This document shows positions 1-8,201 of a stretch of 37,065 nucleotides of DNA, one piece after another. Position numbers and translations under genes: made by a program. The notes beneath the pieces were generated by a model. The model was given only the letters and a program-made list of their open reading frames with translations. It was not told where the DNA came from and did no database searches. Every line of letters starts with the position of its first letter. The first letter of the stretch is position 1. Origin of the DNA: DASVAL01 sp035649575 (lineage in GTDB: Bacteria > Planctomycetota > UBA1135 > UBA2386). The DNA lies in the NCBI GenBank assembly GCA_035649575.1, contig DASRJH010000081.1, forward strand, positions 1 to 37,065, written 5' to 3'.

Positions 1-1
1 G

Positions 2-775
2 CTGCGGCAGGCGATCGCGAAAGCACCGTTGCCGGAGCGACTCGACCCGGTGGGCTACGAGCTGGCCGCGACGATGCCGCAGCCGCTGTCGCCGGCGGAT
101 CTGCGCCTGCTCGCGGAGCTCGTGTTGCTGCCGCCGCTCACCGACCCCGAGCGCGAGATCCGGTCCCGCAAGCGTTGGGGCAACGGCCGGTTCGGCTTCC
201 CGATGGCGGCGGCGGTGGCGCAGCGGTTACGCGGCAGCGATTCGGCGCCCGTGGCGACGGCGTTCGGCGAAGTCGTCGGCGAGGTGTTGCGCGACAGCCG
301 CCACACGCAGATCTCGCGGCAACGGCTCATGGTGCTCTGGGGCAACCTCGCGATCGATCGCGAAGTGTTGGCAGCCGTCGGTATCGCGACGGCGCCGCTG
401 ATGCTCGCGTTGCCGCCGGAGCCCGAAGTCGGCACCGGGCCGGCGCACTGGTTCCTGCTGCAGGATGCCGAACGTCGCGGCGATCTCGAAGCCGCACTCG
501 CGCATGGCAAGCAGGCGCTCGGCGCGCTGCTGCGCCTGCCCCAGGAACGCCGCACGGCGCGGCATTTCCTCGGCGAACGCGATCCGGGGGCGGGTCGCGA
601 TCCGTGGGCCGCCCTCGCGGCAGCTCCGCACCGCATTGCTCGTGCCCAGGCGATGGCCGCCGGGGACGTCGCCGGGGCCGCCGCGGCCGCTACACTCGTG
701 CGTGAGTTTGCGGGCCGCGACGTCCAGAGCCTCGTTCCGCCAACTCCACAAAAGCCAAAGGAAGTCGTTCGATGA
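2..775 (+). CDS. Hypothetical protein, 5'-truncated by window edge
   Basis: The reading frame is open from base 2, so the true start lies upstream of the window; the TTG at 29 is only the first internal start-like codon. About 257 residues are visible, rich in Ala, Leu and Arg, with no membrane segment and no motif I recognise. The C-terminal third (AERRGDLEAALAHGKQALGALLRL) has the look of a helical, TPR-like hairpin, but this is weak. Codons have the high GC3 of the neighbours. The stop TGA overlaps the ATG of the next gene (ATGA at 772-775), so the two are probably translationally coupled and cotranscribed. Function unknown. Confidence 0.7.
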   Translation: MRQAIAKAPLPERLDPVGYELAATMPQPLSPADLRLLAELVLLPPLTDPEREIRSRKRWGNGRFGFPMAAAVAQRLRGSDSAPVATAFGEVVGEVLRDSRHTQISRQRLMVLWGNLAIDREVLAAVGIATAPLMLALPPEPEVGTGPAHWFLLQDAERRGDLEAALAHGKQALGALLRLPQERRTARHFLGERDPGAGRDPWAALAAAPHRIARAQAMAAGDVAGAAAAATLVREFAGRDVQSLVPPTPQKPKEVVR

Positions 776-1629
776 GAGCTGTCTTCGTGCTGTCCTGTCT
801 CGCGCTCGTGCTCAAGGCCACGGGCCAGGAAACGCCACAACCCGCCGATCCGAAGCAGGTGCTCGACGAGGTGCTCGCGCAGTTCAAGAAGGAGGGCATC
901 GAGCTCGACGGCAAGGCGCAGACGGTCACCATCACCGCGACCGCGAACGAGCCGCAGAACGAGATCGAGTACTTGCTGATCCACCGGCGCGGCAAGAAGC
1001 ACGAGGCGATCTTCGTGACGCGCAGCAAGCCCAGCGTGCTCAACGCGGCGCTGCTGATGTTGGGCCTGCAGCCGGGCCAGAATGCGACCGCGGTCGAGAA
1101 GCAGCCGCCGCCGACGCTCGAGGAGATCGAGAAGGGCGCGGACCCGCTCATCATCACGCCGCCGAAGGGCATGCCGCTCTGGATGACCGTGCGCTGGAAG
1201 ACGCCCGAGGGCAAGCAGGAGCAGTATTGCATCGAGGACCTCATCATGGACCTCAGCACGCAGGAAGCCGTGGTCGACTGTTCGTGGGTCTACCTCGGTG
1301 GCCGCATGGCGCGCATCTACAAGAACGAGCCCGAGGTCTACGTCGCCGACATGGAGGGCAACCTCGTCAGCACGTGCTACATGTCGCCGGACAACCACCT
1401 CGCCACGATGGTGCACAAGGACGCGCGCGATCAGCAGAATTGGTGGTTCACGAGCAAGATGCCGCCTCACGACACGGAGGTGCAGTTCGTGTTCCACCGC
1501 GTGGAGCCGGAGCTGCACAAGGAGCGCATGAAACGCCTCGAGGCGACCCAAAAGGCCCAAAAGAACGAGCAGAAGAAGGACGGGCCGAAGGAAGAGAAGA
1601 AGCAAGCGGCCGGTGGGGGCGGCAGGTGA
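772..1629 (+). CDS. Exported YdjY-like domain protein
   Basis: 285 residues. Residues 1-18 are a signal peptide (MRAVFVLSCLALVLKATG), so the protein is exported. The body resembles the YdjY domain seen in many planctomycete secreted proteins: a KKHEAIF segment, then VLNAALLMLGLQPG, a Pro-rich spacer, a strand pair ending in WVYLGG and a VYVADMEGNLVS block. The function of YdjY proteins is not established. The last ~30 residues are a Lys/Glu/Gln-rich tail ending in Gly-Gly-Gly-Gly-Arg. The ATG overlaps the preceding stop. The stop TGA at 1627-1629 overlaps the next GTG start (GTGA). The family assignment comes from recalled motif spacing and should be checked with a profile search. Confidence 0.65.
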   Translation: MRAVFVLSCLALVLKATGQETPQPADPKQVLDEVLAQFKKEGIELDGKAQTVTITATANEPQNEIEYLLIHRRGKKHEAIFVTRSKPSVLNAALLMLGLQPGQNATAVEKQPPPTLEEIEKGADPLIITPPKGMPLWMTVRWKTPEGKQEQYCIEDLIMDLSTQEAVVDCSWVYLGGRMARIYKNEPEVYVADMEGNLVSTCYMSPDNHLATMVHKDARDQQNWWFTSKMPPHDTEVQFVFHRVEPELHKERMKRLEATQKAQKNEQKKDGPKEEKKQAAGGGGR

Positions 1630-2615
1630 CGCGATCGCTTGCGATCTGCTGCGCTCTCGTGCTCTCGTGCTGCACCGCGAGCGCGCCCGAAGTGCGCCTC
1701 GCCGGCGTGCCCGAGCACCTGTCGGGGGACTCGTTTCCGGGCGCCAAGGAACTGCTGCAGGGTTTCGATGCGCTCGCGAGCGACACCGCGTGGCGCGCGG
1801 GTGACGAGGTGCTCTATGGCCTTCGCCTGCGAAGCGGCGCGCAGGCACGGCACTGGATGCTGCACCTGCGGGTCGCGGAACCACTCGCGATCGCGCGCGA
1901 AGGCGACGAGGTCGCCGCCGGCGGACTCCTGCCGCCGCTCGAGTGGTCGATCCGCATCAATGGCGAGCCGCGGGAGTTCCGGTCCCGTCGCTGCCGCGTC
2001 GTGGCCACGGTCACCGACGAAGCAGGGCGGTCCCTCGGCCGTTCCGAACCGCTGCTGCCGCGCGATCTGCTCGATCGCGGGTTCTCGAAGGCTTGCGCGC
2101 TCGTGCAGCGACGTCTCGCCGAACGGCCCGATGCAGCGCGCGGCGCGGCCTTCTACGAGAGCATGGACGTGCGTCCACTCGCCGATGCGACGGTGTGCAC
2201 GATTGCGTTGTTGCAAGTCGTGCAGGAAGACGCCGTGCTCGCGCCGCTGTTGTGGGAAGTCGTGGAGCGGCCTTCGTTCTGGTCGGTCGTGAGCAATCTC
2301 GGCGCGCGCGTCGTTCTGCGGCCGCGTTTTCACGCCGCGACCGAGGCGCCGTCGCCGCTCGACTGCGACACGGGCGATGTCTCTTGCGTGCCGATGACCC
2401 TCGTGATCAACGACGTGCCTGCCCTGCACGCCGACCTGCTCGTCGCGACGACGGCGCCGCCGTTCGCGTTGTGCGGTGGCGTGCTGCTGATCACGGCGCG
2501 CCACCCGAGCGCAGACGTCGAGTTCTCGTGCCTCCTGCTGGGTGCGCGTCGTGGCCCGGTCGTCGGGGCAGAAGGGCCCGTGGCACCGCGATCTCGACAG
2601 CAGTCCCAGCACTAG
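1626..2615 (+). CDS. Putative lipoprotein of unknown function
   Basis: 329 residues from the GTG at 1626, chosen because it overlaps the previous stop by 4 bases and puts a hydrophobic signal at the very N-terminus (RSLAICCALVLSC). Cys15 after VLS fits a lipobox, so a lipid-anchored envelope protein is likely. The rest has no motif I know. It contains several Cys in its C-terminal half (LDCDTGDVSC, ALCGG, FSCLLLG) that could form disulfides in the periplasm. It probably belongs to the same operon as the YdjY-like gene. A 125-base gap then separates it from the next gene. Confidence 0.6.
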   Translation: MTRSLAICCALVLSCCTASAPEVRLAGVPEHLSGDSFPGAKELLQGFDALASDTAWRAGDEVLYGLRLRSGAQARHWMLHLRVAEPLAIAREGDEVAAGGLLPPLEWSIRINGEPREFRSRRCRVVATVTDEAGRSLGRSEPLLPRDLLDRGFSKACALVQRRLAERPDAARGAAFYESMDVRPLADATVCTIALLQVVQEDAVLAPLLWEVVERPSFWSVVSNLGARVVLRPRFHAATEAPSPLDCDTGDVSCVPMTLVINDVPALHADLLVATTAPPFALCGGVLLITARHPSADVEFSCLLLGARRGPVVGAEGPVAPRSRQQSQH

Positions 2616-2740
2616 CGTCCTGGGCCGAGACTGCTTGCCGGGACTCTGCTCAATCCGCGTTGCCGCCGCCGCTATGCCGCTCTGGTCCCGGCCCGGGACC
2701 GATCAGAAGTCGGCGTGCCCGAAGAGCCGATAGGAAAGGC

Positions 2741-3601
2741 ATGAAGTGGCTCCACGTCACGGCCGCGTTTGCGGCATCTACTGCTTGGTTGCTCGCGCAG
2801 GCGCAGACACCGCCGGTTCCGCAGGATCCACCGAAGCCAACCAACCCGGCCAAGGTGACGGAGGAGAAGGCCCAGTTGATGCGCGAGCACATGGACACTG
2901 GCCGCCCGCTGCAGAGCCACGTGCGCGTTGCGGTGCGTCTCAAGAACGACAACACACTGCGAGGAGTGGTCAAGGACGGAAAGCTCGTCGAACGCGTCGA
3001 CGGCCTGCGGTTCGTCGACGCCCAGGCCAAGGAGCAAGGCGCCGGCATCCGACTCTGGTACACGACGGGCGTGCGGAACTACGTGTTCATCCCGTTCTCG
3101 CAGTTCGCCGAGTACGAGGTGCTGCAGCGGTTGTCGCAGGAGGACCTCGAGGAGATCGAACGCGAGCTGCAACGCGAAGAGGCGTCCCGTGCCGGTGCCG
3201 CCGCGGCACCCGCGGCTCCGGCAGTCGAGCCCCGCACCGGCGAGCAAGGAAAGGACGCGAAGGACAAGGAGTCGAAGGACAAGGACGCGAAGGACAAGGA
3301 AGGCAAGGGCGACACAGCCGGCAAGGACGCAGCGCCCAATTCCGAGCAGGAGCAGACTCGCGCCTGGTTCCAGCTCGTGCAGGCGTATCCACCGACTGCG
3401 GGTTGGAACGCAACAAAGCGCGACGAGATCATGCGGCGCAAGGTCGTGATCGGTGCGACGCCCTCCGAGTCCGAGATGCGGTTCGTCGAGAAGTTCGCCG
3501 AGTGGCAGAAGGCCTGTGCGCACTTCGGGGTCGAAGCGACTCCCAAGCCCGCGGAACCCGAGGCCGCGGAGCCGACCCGCCGCACCTCGCGCCGCGACTA
3601 G
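2741..3601 (+). CDS. Exported protein with KD-rich repeat tail
   Basis: 286 residues from the ATG at 2741, preceded by a GGAAAGG Shine-Dalgarno just upstream. Residues 1-21 form a signal peptide (ending AQA). Residues ~50-125 look like a small beta-barrel (VRVAVRLKNDNTLRGVVKDG, then VFIPFSQFAEYEVL), reminiscent of SH3/Sm-like folds, but no family is certain. After a helical Glu/Arg-rich stretch come an Ala/Pro run and a Lys/Asp-rich linker made of two 10-residue repeats (KDAKDKESKD, KDAKDKEGKG). A second helical segment (FQLVQAYPPTAGW to EKFAEWQKACAHFG) follows, then a Pro/Glu tail. Function unknown; periplasmic or surface location is inferred. Confidence 0.65.
   Translation: MKWLHVTAAFAASTAWLLAQAQTPPVPQDPPKPTNPAKVTEEKAQLMREHMDTGRPLQSHVRVAVRLKNDNTLRGVVKDGKLVERVDGLRFVDAQAKEQGAGIRLWYTTGVRNYVFIPFSQFAEYEVLQRLSQEDLEEIERELQREEASRAGAAAAPAAPAVEPRTGEQGKDAKDKESKDKDAKDKEGKGDTAGKDAAPNSEQEQTRAWFQLVQAYPPTAGWNATKRDEIMRRKVVIGATPSESEMRFVEKFAEWQKACAHFGVEATPKPAEPEAAEPTRRTSRRD
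3251..3300 (+). repeat. In-gene 30-bp tandem repeat encoding KDAKDKE units
   Basis: Bases 3251-3270 and 3281-3300 are identical 20-base segments with a 30-base period, encoding the repeated 10-residue Lys/Asp unit of the exported protein at 2741-3601. Copy number may vary between strains by slippage. Confidence 0.8.
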
Positions 3602-3681
3602 TGACCGGACTGCGCAGCCGCGTCGCGATTCCGCGATGACCGCTTGATCGGTGAGGGGCCGAGGCGGAATGCTGTCGCTCC

Positions 3682-4599
3682 ATGAAGCGCGCATTCCTGT
3701 TCACCGGTCAGGGTTCGCAGTTTGCCGGGATGGGCAAGGACCTCGTCGAGCGGTTTCCAATCGCTCGCGAGACGTTCGCGCAGGCCGACAAGGCGCTCGG
3801 CGAGAACCTCGCCGCGCTGTGTTTCCACGGGCCCGACGACAAGCTCGCGCTGACCGAGAACACGCAGCCGGCCACGCTGGCCGTCGCGATCGCGGCCTTC
3901 CGCGCGCTCGGCCAGCGGCCCGATCTCGCCGCGGGACACAGCCTCGGTGAATACGCGGCCCACGTCGCGGCGGGCACGTTCGGATTCGAGGATGCCGTGC
4001 GCCTCGTGCGGCAGCGCGCGACGCGCATGCAGAACGCCGTGCCCGTCGGCACGGGTGGCATGGTCGCGGTGCGCAAGATGGGACTCGACGAGGTCGAGGC
4101 GCTCGTGGCGCGCGTGGATGCCGGGCTCTGCGAGATCGCGAACATCAACGAGCCCGAGCAGATCGTCGTGTCGGGTGCCATCGCCGCGATGGACCAGATC
4201 GTGACTCTCGCGCCGCCGAAACGCGCGCTGAAGCTCAACGTCAGCGTGCCGTTCCACTGTTCGCTGCTGAAGGAGGCCGGCGTCGCCTTCGCCAAGGTGC
4301 TCGGCGCGACCTCGATGCGCGACCCCGCGTTCCCGGTCTGGTGCAACGTCGATGGCAAGCCCGTGACGACGGCCGCTGCCGCGCGGTCGGCGCTGCAGCG
4401 CCAGTTCGCGGGTGCGGTGCTCTGGCAGCAGACGATCGAAGGCATGTTCGCGGCCGGCGTGCGCCACTTCGTCGAGTGCGGCCCGAAGCCGACGCTCGTG
4501 AACATGGTGAAGCGCATCGCGCTGGCCAAAGGCATCGAGGGCGTCGAGACGACGGCGGCGACGACTGCCGACGAGATCGCTGCCCTCGCGGCGAAGTGA
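3682..4599 (+). CDS. fabD: Malonyl-CoA:ACP transacylase FabD
   Basis: 305 residues, the normal FabD length. It moves malonyl from CoA to acyl-carrier protein at the start of each fatty-acid elongation cycle in the cytoplasm. The N-terminal FTGQGSQFAGMG motif, the GHSLG nucleophile elbow (Ser87), the QRATRMQ arginine region (residues 111-118) and the catalytic His192 in VPFHCSLL are all present, as is the late GPKPTL motif. The stop TGA shares one base with the ATG of lpxK (TGATG at 4597-4601). No other fab genes are in view. Pairing with lipid A genes suggests coordinated supply of acyl chains for the outer membrane (inference). Confidence 0.95.
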   Translation: MKRAFLFTGQGSQFAGMGKDLVERFPIARETFAQADKALGENLAALCFHGPDDKLALTENTQPATLAVAIAAFRALGQRPDLAAGHSLGEYAAHVAAGTFGFEDAVRLVRQRATRMQNAVPVGTGGMVAVRKMGLDEVEALVARVDAGLCEIANINEPEQIVVSGAIAAMDQIVTLAPPKRALKLNVSVPFHCSLLKEAGVAFAKVLGATSMRDPAFPVWCNVDGKPVTTAAAARSALQRQFAGAVLWQQTIEGMFAAGVRHFVECGPKPTLVNMVKRIALAKGIEGVETTAATTADEIAALAAK

Positions 4600-5588
4600 T
4601 GGCGGCCGGCGTCGGCCACCCGCTGCGGCAGGCGCTGTGGCCGCTCGGGCTGCTCTACGGCGCGATCGCGGCGGTTCGGAACTGGACCTTCGACACCGGT
4701 CTGCGCGCCGTACACCGGCTACCGGTGCCCGTGGTCTCGATCGGCAACCTGACTGTGGGCGGAACCGGCAAGACGCCGGCCGTCGCGTTCCTGTGCAACC
4801 TGGCCCGCGCCGCTGGTCGCAAGCCCGGTGTGCTCGCGCGTGGTTACGGCCGCGCGCCCGGCACGCAGCTCAACGACGAGGGCACGATGTTGCAGCGGCG
4901 GCTGCCGTGGCTGCTGCAGGCACAGGATCCCGACCGCGTCGCGGCCGGCCGGCGGCTCGTGCAGAGCGGCGCCGACTACATCGTGCTCGACGATGGCATG
5001 CAGCACCGGACCCTGCACCGCGATCTCGACGTCGTCTGTCTCGACGCTCGACGGCCGTTTCACAACGGCTCCTGTCTGCCGGCCGGCGACCTCAGGGAGT
5101 TCCGTTCGGGTCTCGGGCGCGCCGGGCTCGTGCTGCTGACGCGCGCGGGCGGCCTCGAGCGAGAACAGCTCGCGGCTCGCGTCGCGCAGATCGCGGCGAT
5201 CGCGCGCAAGCAGGTCGCCGTGCACGCCTGCGAGCACGCGCCGAGCGACCTCGTGCGCCAGCCCGACGGCGCCGTGCTGCCGTTGTCCGAGCTGCGCGGC
5301 CGGCGTTGTGTGCTGCTCGCCGCGATTGCGCGGCCGCAGGAGTTCCGCGCGACGGCCGAACGGCTCGGCGCCGAAGTCGTGCGCGAGCTCCGCTTTCGCG
5401 ACCACCATCGTTTCACGGAGGCCGAAGTCACTGCAGCCGGGAAAGCCGCCGCGGCAGCCGCCGCAGTGCTCGTCACGACCGAGAAGGACGATGCGCGCAT
5501 GATCGCGTTCTCCGTGCCGCGTCACGTGCTGCGGATCGACCTGCGCTTTCTGGACGCACCACCCCGAGCCAGCGAGTTCCTGCTGTGA
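4599..5588 (+). CDS. lpxK: Tetraacyldisaccharide 4'-kinase LpxK
   Basis: 329 residues from the ATG that overlaps the fabD stop. LpxK phosphorylates the 4' position of the lipid A disaccharide at the inner face of the inner membrane. The hydrophobic N-terminus (PLGLLYGAIAAVRNW) is followed by VPVVSIGNLTVGGTGKTP with the P-loop at about residues 54-59. RGYGR, the family signature LDDGMQH and TEKDDAR near the C-terminus are also present. The family usually reads LDDGFQH, so Met here is a mild variant. The stop overlaps the next GTG (GTGA at 5585-5588), completing a tight three-gene unit. Confidence 0.95.
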   Translation: MAAGVGHPLRQALWPLGLLYGAIAAVRNWTFDTGLRAVHRLPVPVVSIGNLTVGGTGKTPAVAFLCNLARAAGRKPGVLARGYGRAPGTQLNDEGTMLQRRLPWLLQAQDPDRVAAGRRLVQSGADYIVLDDGMQHRTLHRDLDVVCLDARRPFHNGSCLPAGDLREFRSGLGRAGLVLLTRAGGLEREQLAARVAQIAAIARKQVAVHACEHAPSDLVRQPDGAVLPLSELRGRRCVLLAAIARPQEFRATAERLGAEVVRELRFRDHHRFTEAEVTAAGKAAAAAAAVLVTTEKDDARMIAFSVPRHVLRIDLRFLDAPPRASEFLL

Positions 5589-6523
5589 AGGTGCGCATCT
5601 CCGACCATCTCGTCTACTGGATGGCCCGCGCCGCGATCGGGACCGCGGCGCGCGTGCCGCAATGGCTCGGCTACACGCTCGCCGACTGGCTCGGCCGCCT
5701 GTTCTTCCGCTGCGACCGGCGTCGCCGCGGCTACGCGCTGCGAATGCTGCACAACGCCTTCCCGCAACTCTCCGAACGCGAGCTGTTGCGCATCGGCTCG
5801 CGCGCGACGGGCAACCTCTTCAAGGTGCCGCTCGACATGGCGCGGCTCACGCGCCTGCTCGCGCGCGGCGGGCGGCTCGAGACCGTGATCGATTACGGGC
5901 AGGCCAGGCAGCACTTCTCGATCGCACGACCGTGGGTCGGGCTCAGCGCGCACCTCGGCAACTGGGAGGTCGGCGCGGTCGGCGTCGCGCAGTTGGTCGG
6001 CAAAGCCCACGGCATGGGTCGTATCGCGCGGAATCCGCTGCTCGAACGCTGGATCGTCAGAAACCGCAGTCGCGGCGGCCTCACGATCCATCCGCGCCGC
6101 GGCGGCATCCGCGACCTCGCCAAGGCGCTCGAGGACGGTCACGTGGGCCTGATGGTCGTCGACCAGAACCAGCGCTTGCGGGGCGTGTTCGCGCCGTTCT
6201 TCGGCGAGATCGCGAGCTGCGAGCGCGGTGCGGTCACGCTCGCGCTGCGCCGCGGTTATCGGATCGTCGTCGCCGTGGCGCTTCGGCGTGGCCGCGGCTT
6301 TCGCTTCGAGATGGCCTCGGCAGAGCCCTTCGTGTTGGAACGCACGGGCGACAAGCAGAAGGACCTCCATGCGGCGGTCGTGCGCGTGAACCAGACGATC
6401 GAGCAACTCGTGCGGCGTGCGCCCGAGCAATACCTGTGGATCCACGACCGTTACCGTACGCAGCCGCCTGCCGGTCCCGCAGCAGCCGAGGTGGACGGCG
6501 ACGATCTCGACGCGGAGCCGTAG
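5585..6523 (+). CDS. LpxL/HtrB-family lipid A acyltransferase
   Basis: 312 residues from the GTG at 5585, chosen for its 4-base overlap with lpxK. Members of this family add secondary acyl chains to lipid A or acylate other glycolipids from acyl-ACP. Visible family features are the catalytic HLGNWE block (His123, Glu128), the VVDQNQR block followed by FFG, and the C-terminal YLWIHDRYRTQP, which matches the WxHRRFKTRP-type ending. Its place beside lpxK points to late acylation of lipid A. Which acyl chain and position it uses cannot be read from sequence. It converges with the minus-strand antiporter gene, with only seven bases between stops. Confidence 0.88.
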   Translation: MKVRISDHLVYWMARAAIGTAARVPQWLGYTLADWLGRLFFRCDRRRRGYALRMLHNAFPQLSERELLRIGSRATGNLFKVPLDMARLTRLLARGGRLETVIDYGQARQHFSIARPWVGLSAHLGNWEVGAVGVAQLVGKAHGMGRIARNPLLERWIVRNRSRGGLTIHPRRGGIRDLAKALEDGHVGLMVVDQNQRLRGVFAPFFGEIASCERGAVTLALRRGYRIVVAVALRRGRGFRFEMASAEPFVLERTGDKQKDLHAAVVRVNQTIEQLVRRAPEQYLWIHDRYRTQPPAGPAAAEVDGDDLDAEP

Positions 6524-6530
6524 CGGCAGG

Positions 6531-8162
6531 CTAGACGGCGGCCGCCGCGTCGTCGGTCGCGGCCCGATCGGCAGTGGCAATATCGAGCTCGGCCAGCAGG
6601 TTGTTGTAGGCGTGGTCGTCGATCGCGCCCGAGTCGCGCAGGGCCAGCAGCTCCGCGTCCTGCGCTTGCACGACGGCCGCACGGACCTCGCGCGAGACCG
6701 CAAGCCGCTGCCGCGCACGCGCGCGCTCCGCTGCGTCGTCGGCTCGCAGCGACGCGAGCTCGTCCGCCATCGCGTCGCGGAAGCGGTGCACGGCGACCGG
6801 GCAGCTCTGCTCGCTGCAGAACTGGTCGAGGCGCTCGATGCCGGACTGCAGCAGCCGTTCGCGGGCGCGCCGCATCTCCGTCTCCGTCGTGCCGTCGTCG
6901 CGCAGGCCGAGCAGCCGCACGAGCGGCAGCAGCGTGCCGCCCTGCACGAACAGCGTGGCGAGGATCACGACGACGGTGCACACGACGACCTGTTCGCGAC
7001 CGGGGAACGGTTGGCCTTCGCTCGTCGTCGCCGGCAGCGCGAGTGCCGCCGCGAGCGACACGGCGCCGCGCACGCCGCACCACGACACGAGCATCACGCC
7101 GCCCGGCGTCGCGTAGCCGCCTTCGCGCGCGCGAAGCCGCGGTGACAACCACAGCAGCAGATACGAGGACGGCCAGCAGAACGCCACGCGCGTCGCGACG
7201 ACGGCGGCGCTGACCGCGAGGCCCGCGACGACGAGCGCGTGCCCGTGCTCTGCGGCCGCACGCAGCAACGCCGGTGCCTGCAGGCCGACATACAGGAAGC
7301 ACAGGCCGTTCAGCAGGAACGTCATCTCCGCCCAAGACGCACGCAGCCGGAGCCGCGAGATCGGCGGGATCAGGTGCACGCGCCACGCGACGAGCGCACC
7401 GGCAATCACGACGGCGAGCACGCCCGACGCGTCGAGCGAAGCGGCGATCGCGAACGCGAAATACGGCGACAACAGCGACAGCGTGAACAGCACGGTGCCC
7501 TCGCGCACGACACGGTTGACGAGCGTGAACAGCACGCCGACCGCGACGCCCGTCAGGATGCCGATGCCGGCGACCCACGCGAACTCGAGCGCAACGGTGC
7601 CCGCGTCGACGAGCCCGCGCAGCACGACGACGACGCCGATCTGCACGCCGACGAGGCCCGTCGCGTCGTTGACGAGGCTCTCGCCTCCGACGATCGCCGT
7701 GATGCGCCGCGGCACGCGCAGCTTCTCGATGACCGCCTGCACGGCGACGGTGTCGGTCGGCGACACGACGGCGCCGAGCAGGAAGCACACGGCCCACGGC
7801 AGCTCCGGCAGGAACCACTTCGCGACGACGCCGACGGTAACGATCGTCGCCGCGACGAGCCCGACCGCGAGCATCAGGATCGGCCGCAGCCAGCGGCGGA
7901 AGTCGCGCCACGACGTCTGCCACGCGTCCGCGTACAGCAGCGGCGGCAGGAAGCCGACGAGGATCAGGTGCGGGTCGACGTGCAGGTCGCCTGCCGCGGG
8001 CAGGAACGACAGCCCGATGCCGGCGAGTGCCAGCGCCAGCGGTTGCGGCAGGCGCAGCCGTGGTGCCAGCAGCGTCGCGGCGGCGAGTGTTCCGAGCACG
8101 ACGGTCAACGGCAGCAGGGATGGCACGCGCGGCAGTGAAGCGCGCGCTTCGCCCGCTGCCAA
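6531..8162 (-). CDS. CPA1-family Na+/H+ antiporter
   Basis: 543 residues. The first ~400 are a membrane domain of about a dozen hydrophobic segments. They carry the CPA1 ion-site motifs SPTDTVAV (residues 134-141) and GGESLVNDATG (159-169, with the Asn165-Asp166 pair), and WCGVRGAVSLAAALALP further on. The family exchanges cytoplasmic Na+ (or K+) for H+ and serves pH and salt homeostasis. The last ~130 residues are a soluble, Arg/Ala-rich helical tail (ERLLQSGIERLDQF and on), typical of bacterial NhaP/Nhe-type members. Start is the ATG at 8162; a later start at Val14 would remove a soluble leader. It lies 39 bases downstream of the helicase stop and may be cotranscribed with it. Confidence 0.9.
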   Translation of the reverse strand: MAAGEARASLPRVPSLLPLTVVLGTLAAATLLAPRLRLPQPLALALAGIGLSFLPAAGDLHVDPHLILVGFLPPLLYADAWQTSWRDFRRWLRPILMLAVGLVAATIVTVGVVAKWFLPELPWAVCFLLGAVVSPTDTVAVQAVIEKLRVPRRITAIVGGESLVNDATGLVGVQIGVVVVLRGLVDAGTVALEFAWVAGIGILTGVAVGVLFTLVNRVVREGTVLFTLSLLSPYFAFAIAASLDASGVLAVVIAGALVAWRVHLIPPISRLRLRASWAEMTFLLNGLCFLYVGLQAPALLRAAAEHGHALVVAGLAVSAAVVATRVAFCWPSSYLLLWLSPRLRAREGGYATPGGVMLVSWCGVRGAVSLAAALALPATTSEGQPFPGREQVVVCTVVVILATLFVQGGTLLPLVRLLGLRDDGTTETEMRRARERLLQSGIERLDQFCSEQSCPVAVHRFRDAMADELASLRADDAAERARARQRLAVSREVRAAVVQAQDAELLALRDSGAIDDHAYNNLLAELDIATADRAATDDAAAAV

Positions 8163-8201
8163 CCATGTCTCGGTCGATCGTCTCGCGATCGCGAGGCCCG
8201 A

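Noticed and set aside
55..1884. A long minus-strand frame opposite the first genes
   Set aside because: Low-complexity Arg/Ala/Leu product, no motif, and it overlaps three plus-strand genes with signal peptides and proper start/stop coupling.
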